Origin: Paracoccaceae bacterium
Lineage (GTDB): Bacteria > Pseudomonadota > Alphaproteobacteria > Rhodobacterales > Rhodobacteraceae
Length of the DNA: 46,111 nt
Assembly: GCA_020446815.1 (NCBI GenBank)
Contig: JAGRDY010000016.1
Span: 1 to 46,111, forward strand
Reading direction: 5' to 3'
Of this stretch, positions 43,753 through 46,111 are shown piece after piece. Every line of letters starts with the position of its first letter. Position 1 is the first letter of the stretch. Under the pieces are notes generated by a model. That model made no database searches, had not been told where the DNA came from, and saw only the letters and a list, made by a program, of their open reading frames with translations. A program made the translations under genes and the position numbers.

Positions 43753-46111
43753 ATGCAATCTCATGCAAGAGTGGTCATTGTCGGCGGTGGCATGATGGGT
43801 GTGGGCCTTGCATATCACCTGGCCGAGGAAGGCTGGAAGGATGTGCTTCTGATCGAGAAGGGCGAACTGACCAGCGGGTCCACCTGGCACGCGGCGGGGC
43901 AATGCCCGTCGTTCATCGCCAACTACAACATGGCCAAGATCCACCACTATTCGAACACGCTCTATCCGCGCCTGGAAAAGCTGACCGGCCATCCCACGGG
44001 TTGGCACGGCTGCGGCGGCATCCGGCTGGCAACGACGCCCGAAGAGGTCGACTGGTTTCGTCATGTGGCTGGATTTGCTGCCAATATCGGCTTTCGGATG
44101 GAGATCATCGGCCCCAACCGGATCAAGGAGCTGAACCCCTGGCTTGTCACCGACGGCATCCTTGCCGGCGCGCATACCACGATGGACGGCCATGTCGACC
44201 CGGCCAGCGCCTGCAACGCCATGGCGGCGGGCGCACGGCAGATGGGGGCGACAATCATCCGCCACAACCGGGTCACGGGCATCAACCGGCTGCCCTCGGG
44301 CGAGTTCGAGGTGGTGACCGAGCAGGGCGCTGTCACCTGCGAACATGTCGTCAACGCGGGCGGCTGTTTTGCCCGCGAGGTGGGATCCTGGCTTGGCGTC
44401 GAAACGCCAATCACCAACATGGAGCACCAGTATATGGTGACCGAGCCCCTGGAGGCGTTAAAGGGCATCGAAAGCGAACTGCCGGTCATGCGCGACCCGT
44501 TCACGGCCGGATACTACCGGCAGGAACAGAAGGCCGGTCTTGTCGGCATCTACGAACACACCGGCGCGAAAGAGGCCTGGGCGGCGCGTGGCGGCTGGCC
44601 GGAATGGCAAAGCGAGAACGAGCTCTTCGAAGGCGACATCGACCGCATCGCGCCCTGGCTCGAAAAGGCGCTGGAACGGATGCCGATCTTTGCCGAGGCG
44701 GGCATCAAGCGCGTCATCAACGGCGCCATCCCACATACGCCCGACGGCAATCCGCTGGTCGGACCGGCCCACGGGGTGCCGAATGCCTGGCAGTGCTGCG
44801 GGTCGTCGATCGGCATCGCGCAGGGCGCGGGCTGCGGCAAGTACCTCGCGCAGTGGATGGTGCACGGCAATGCCGAGATCAACATGGCCAGCGTCGATCC
44901 GCGCCGCTTTGGCGGTTACGCCGACCGAGACTATACCCGCGCCAAGAGTTTTGACGATTATCACAACATGTTCGAAACCCCGCTTCCCGGTCGCGAAATC
45001 CACGCCGGCCGCCCGTGCCGGGTAACGTCGCTCTATGAGAAGTTGAAGGCCAAGGGCGCCGTCTACACCGAGGTTCACGGCTGGGAGCGGCCAAAATACT
45101 TCGCCCCGGCAGGTTTCGTCGAAAAGCTGCAATTCCGACGCAACAACACCTTCGATCTGGTGGACGCCGAATGCCGCGCGGTGCGCGAAAGGGTGGGCAT
45201 CATGGATCTGTCGAGCTTTGCCAAGTTCGACGTGACGGGCCGGGGCGCCGAGGCGCTTTTGAACCGCCTGACCGCCAACCGGATGCCGCGGAAGACGGGC
45301 GGCATCAACCTGACCCATGTCCTTTCGGACGGCGGACGGATCGAAGGTGAATGGACCATCACGCGCCTCGCAGATGATCGCTTCTATATCCTGACCGGCG
45401 CGGGTGCCGAACGCCAGGCGCTCGACCATCTGAAGGCCGCCGCCGGGGATGATGTGGGCGTCGCCAATGTCACCGATGATTTCGGCATGCTGGTTGTCGC
45501 CGGGCCAAGGTCGCGCGACACCCTGGCGCCTCTTGCCGACGCCGATCTGTCCAATGCATCCTTCCGCTGGCTGACGGGGCAGGAGATCACTCTCGCCGGA
45601 GTGCCGGTCCGCGCGCTTCGGGTGAACTATGTAGGCGAGCTTGGCTGGGAACTCCACGCGCCGATGGCCGAACTTGCCAGACTCTATGACGCGATCTGGG
45701 CTTCGGGCGAGGCGCATGGCATCGCCGATTTCGGCGGCCATGCGGTAAACTCGCTGCGATTGGAAAAAGGCTATCGCGGCTTTGGTGCCGAACTCACCAA
45801 CGAGATCACCCTCATCGAAGCCGATTGCGCGCGTTTCTATGCCGTCGGCAAAGGCGACTTCAACGGTCGCGCCGCGACCGAAGCCATCCGCGAGAACGGC
45901 ATCGGGACGAAACTTGTCTACGGCCAAGTCGCCGCGACCGATTGCGACATCTACGGTGGCGAGCCGGTGATGCGGGGGGGCCGGGTCGTTGGGGTCTGTA
46001 CCTCTGGCGGCTTTGGCCACGCGACAGGCAAGAGCCTTGCATTCGCCTATATCGAACCCGAAGACCCTGAAGAACTGGAGGTTGTCATTCTCGGCGAACG
46101 CCGTGCCTTCA
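43753..46111 (+). CDS. dimethylglycine/sarcosine dehydrogenase-like FAD protein with GcvT domain (3' end outside window)
   Basis: 786 codons are visible from the ATG at 43753 (AAGGA 7 bp upstream). The N-terminal FAD-binding domain begins VVIVGGGMMGVGLAYHLAEE, and H46 in TSGSTWHAAG is the usual position for covalent FAD attachment. The second half (from about residue 460) is an aminomethyltransferase/GcvT-type folate-binding domain with IMDLSSFAKFDVTGRGAEAL and YVGELGWELHAPM. Such enzymes oxidatively remove an N-methyl group and pass it to tetrahydrofolate. It follows the MttB-like gene by 25 bp, so stepwise demethylation of a methylated amine is likely. Expected full length is ~810-830, so little is missing. 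Confidence 0.93.
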   Translation, partial: MQSHARVVIVGGGMMGVGLAYHLAEEGWKDVLLIEKGELTSGSTWHAAGQCPSFIANYNMAKIHHYSNTLYPRLEKLTGHPTGWHGCGGIRLATTPEEVDWFRHVAGFAANIGFRMEIIGPNRIKELNPWLVTDGILAGAHTTMDGHVDPASACNAMAAGARQMGATIIRHNRVTGINRLPSGEFEVVTEQGAVTCEHVVNAGGCFAREVGSWLGVETPITNMEHQYMVTEPLEALKGIESELPVMRDPFTAGYYRQEQKAGLVGIYEHTGAKEAWAARGGWPEWQSENELFEGDIDRIAPWLEKALERMPIFAEAGIKRVINGAIPHTPDGNPLVGPAHGVPNAWQCCGSSIGIAQGAGCGKYLAQWMVHGNAEINMASVDPRRFGGYADRDYTRAKSFDDYHNMFETPLPGREIHAGRPCRVTSLYEKLKAKGAVYTEVHGWERPKYFAPAGFVEKLQFRRNNTFDLVDAECRAVRERVGIMDLSSFAKFDVTGRGAEALLNRLTANRMPRKTGGINLTHVLSDGGRIEGEWTITRLADDRFYILTGAGAERQALDHLKAAAGDDVGVANVTDDFGMLVVAGPRSRDTLAPLADADLSNASFRWLTGQEITLAGVPVRALRVNYVGELGWELHAPMAELARLYDAIWASGEAHGIADFGGHAVNSLRLEKGYRGFGAELTNEITLIEADCARFYAVGKGDFNGRAATEAIRENGIGTKLVYGQVAATDCDIYGGEPVMRGGRVVGVCTSGGFGHATGKSLAFAYIEPEDPEELEVVILGERRAF

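Overview
The window comes from a high-GC alphaproteobacterium, most likely a Rhodobacterales (Rhodobacteraceae/Paracoccaceae-type) genome. Three things point there. The spc-type ribosomal operon contains adk between secY and rpsM and has no rpmJ. The neighbourhood rpmH-rnpA-yidD-ttcA-yidC-MOSC-engB-argB is present. Several promoters have the form TTGnnn-N16/17-TAtnnn. The assignment rests on gene order and protein style, not on a search.

Layout. (1) 1-9917, minus strand: ribosomal cluster rpmC-rpsQ-rplN-rplX-rplE-rpsN-rpsH-rplF-rplR-rpsE-rpmD, then a terminator and a GFA-family gene, then rplO-secY-adk-rpsM-rpsK-rpoA (rpoA cut by the left edge). rpmC is the first gene here, with its own candidate promoter. 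rplO also has one, so the spc operon appears split in two. (2) 10070-26737: a bacterial microcompartment (BMC) catabolic locus made of two convergent operons. The plus operon encodes a class III aminotransferase/phospho-lyase-like enzyme, a CoA-acylating aldehyde dehydrogenase with a C-terminal encapsulation-like helix, two tandem-domain BMC-T shell proteins, an unrecognised small cargo-like protein, a BMC-P and a BMC-H. The minus operon encodes a spermidine/putrescine-type ABC importer, an aminopropanol-dehydrogenase-like SDR, an APH-type kinase, a B12-dependent diol dehydratase (large and medium subunits fused, small subunit separate) and an isochorismatase-like hydrolase. A DeoR regulator and an AraC regulator lie divergently at the outer ends. 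(3) 26788-37926: tRNA-Arg(ACG), a sensor kinase, rpmH-rnpA-yidD-ttcA, a GGDEF/EAL protein, yidC-MOSC-engB, and argB-ferredoxin-SixA phosphatase. (4) 37927-46111: a remnant of a trimethylamine/dimethylamine-dehydrogenase-type enzyme, DUF1028, RidA and flavin monooxygenase genes (minus), a LysR regulator, a non-pyrrolysine MttB-family methyltransferase and a dimethylglycine-dehydrogenase-like FAD/GcvT enzyme cut by the right edge. This looks like a methylated-amine catabolic locus.

How it may work. In the BMC locus an amino alcohol such as 1-amino-2-propanol would enter through the ABC importer. The APH kinase would phosphorylate it and the class III PLP enzyme would eliminate the phosphate to give an aldehyde. 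The SDR would interconvert amino alcohol and amino ketone. The diol dehydratase offers a second route from a 1,2-diol to the same aldehyde, and the encapsulated aldehyde dehydrogenase would make acyl-CoA. The kinase/lyase/SDR/shell set matches the known RMM (Rhodococcus and Mycobacterium microcompartment) type. The added diol dehydratase, hydrolase and polyamine-type importer make this a hybrid that deserves attention.
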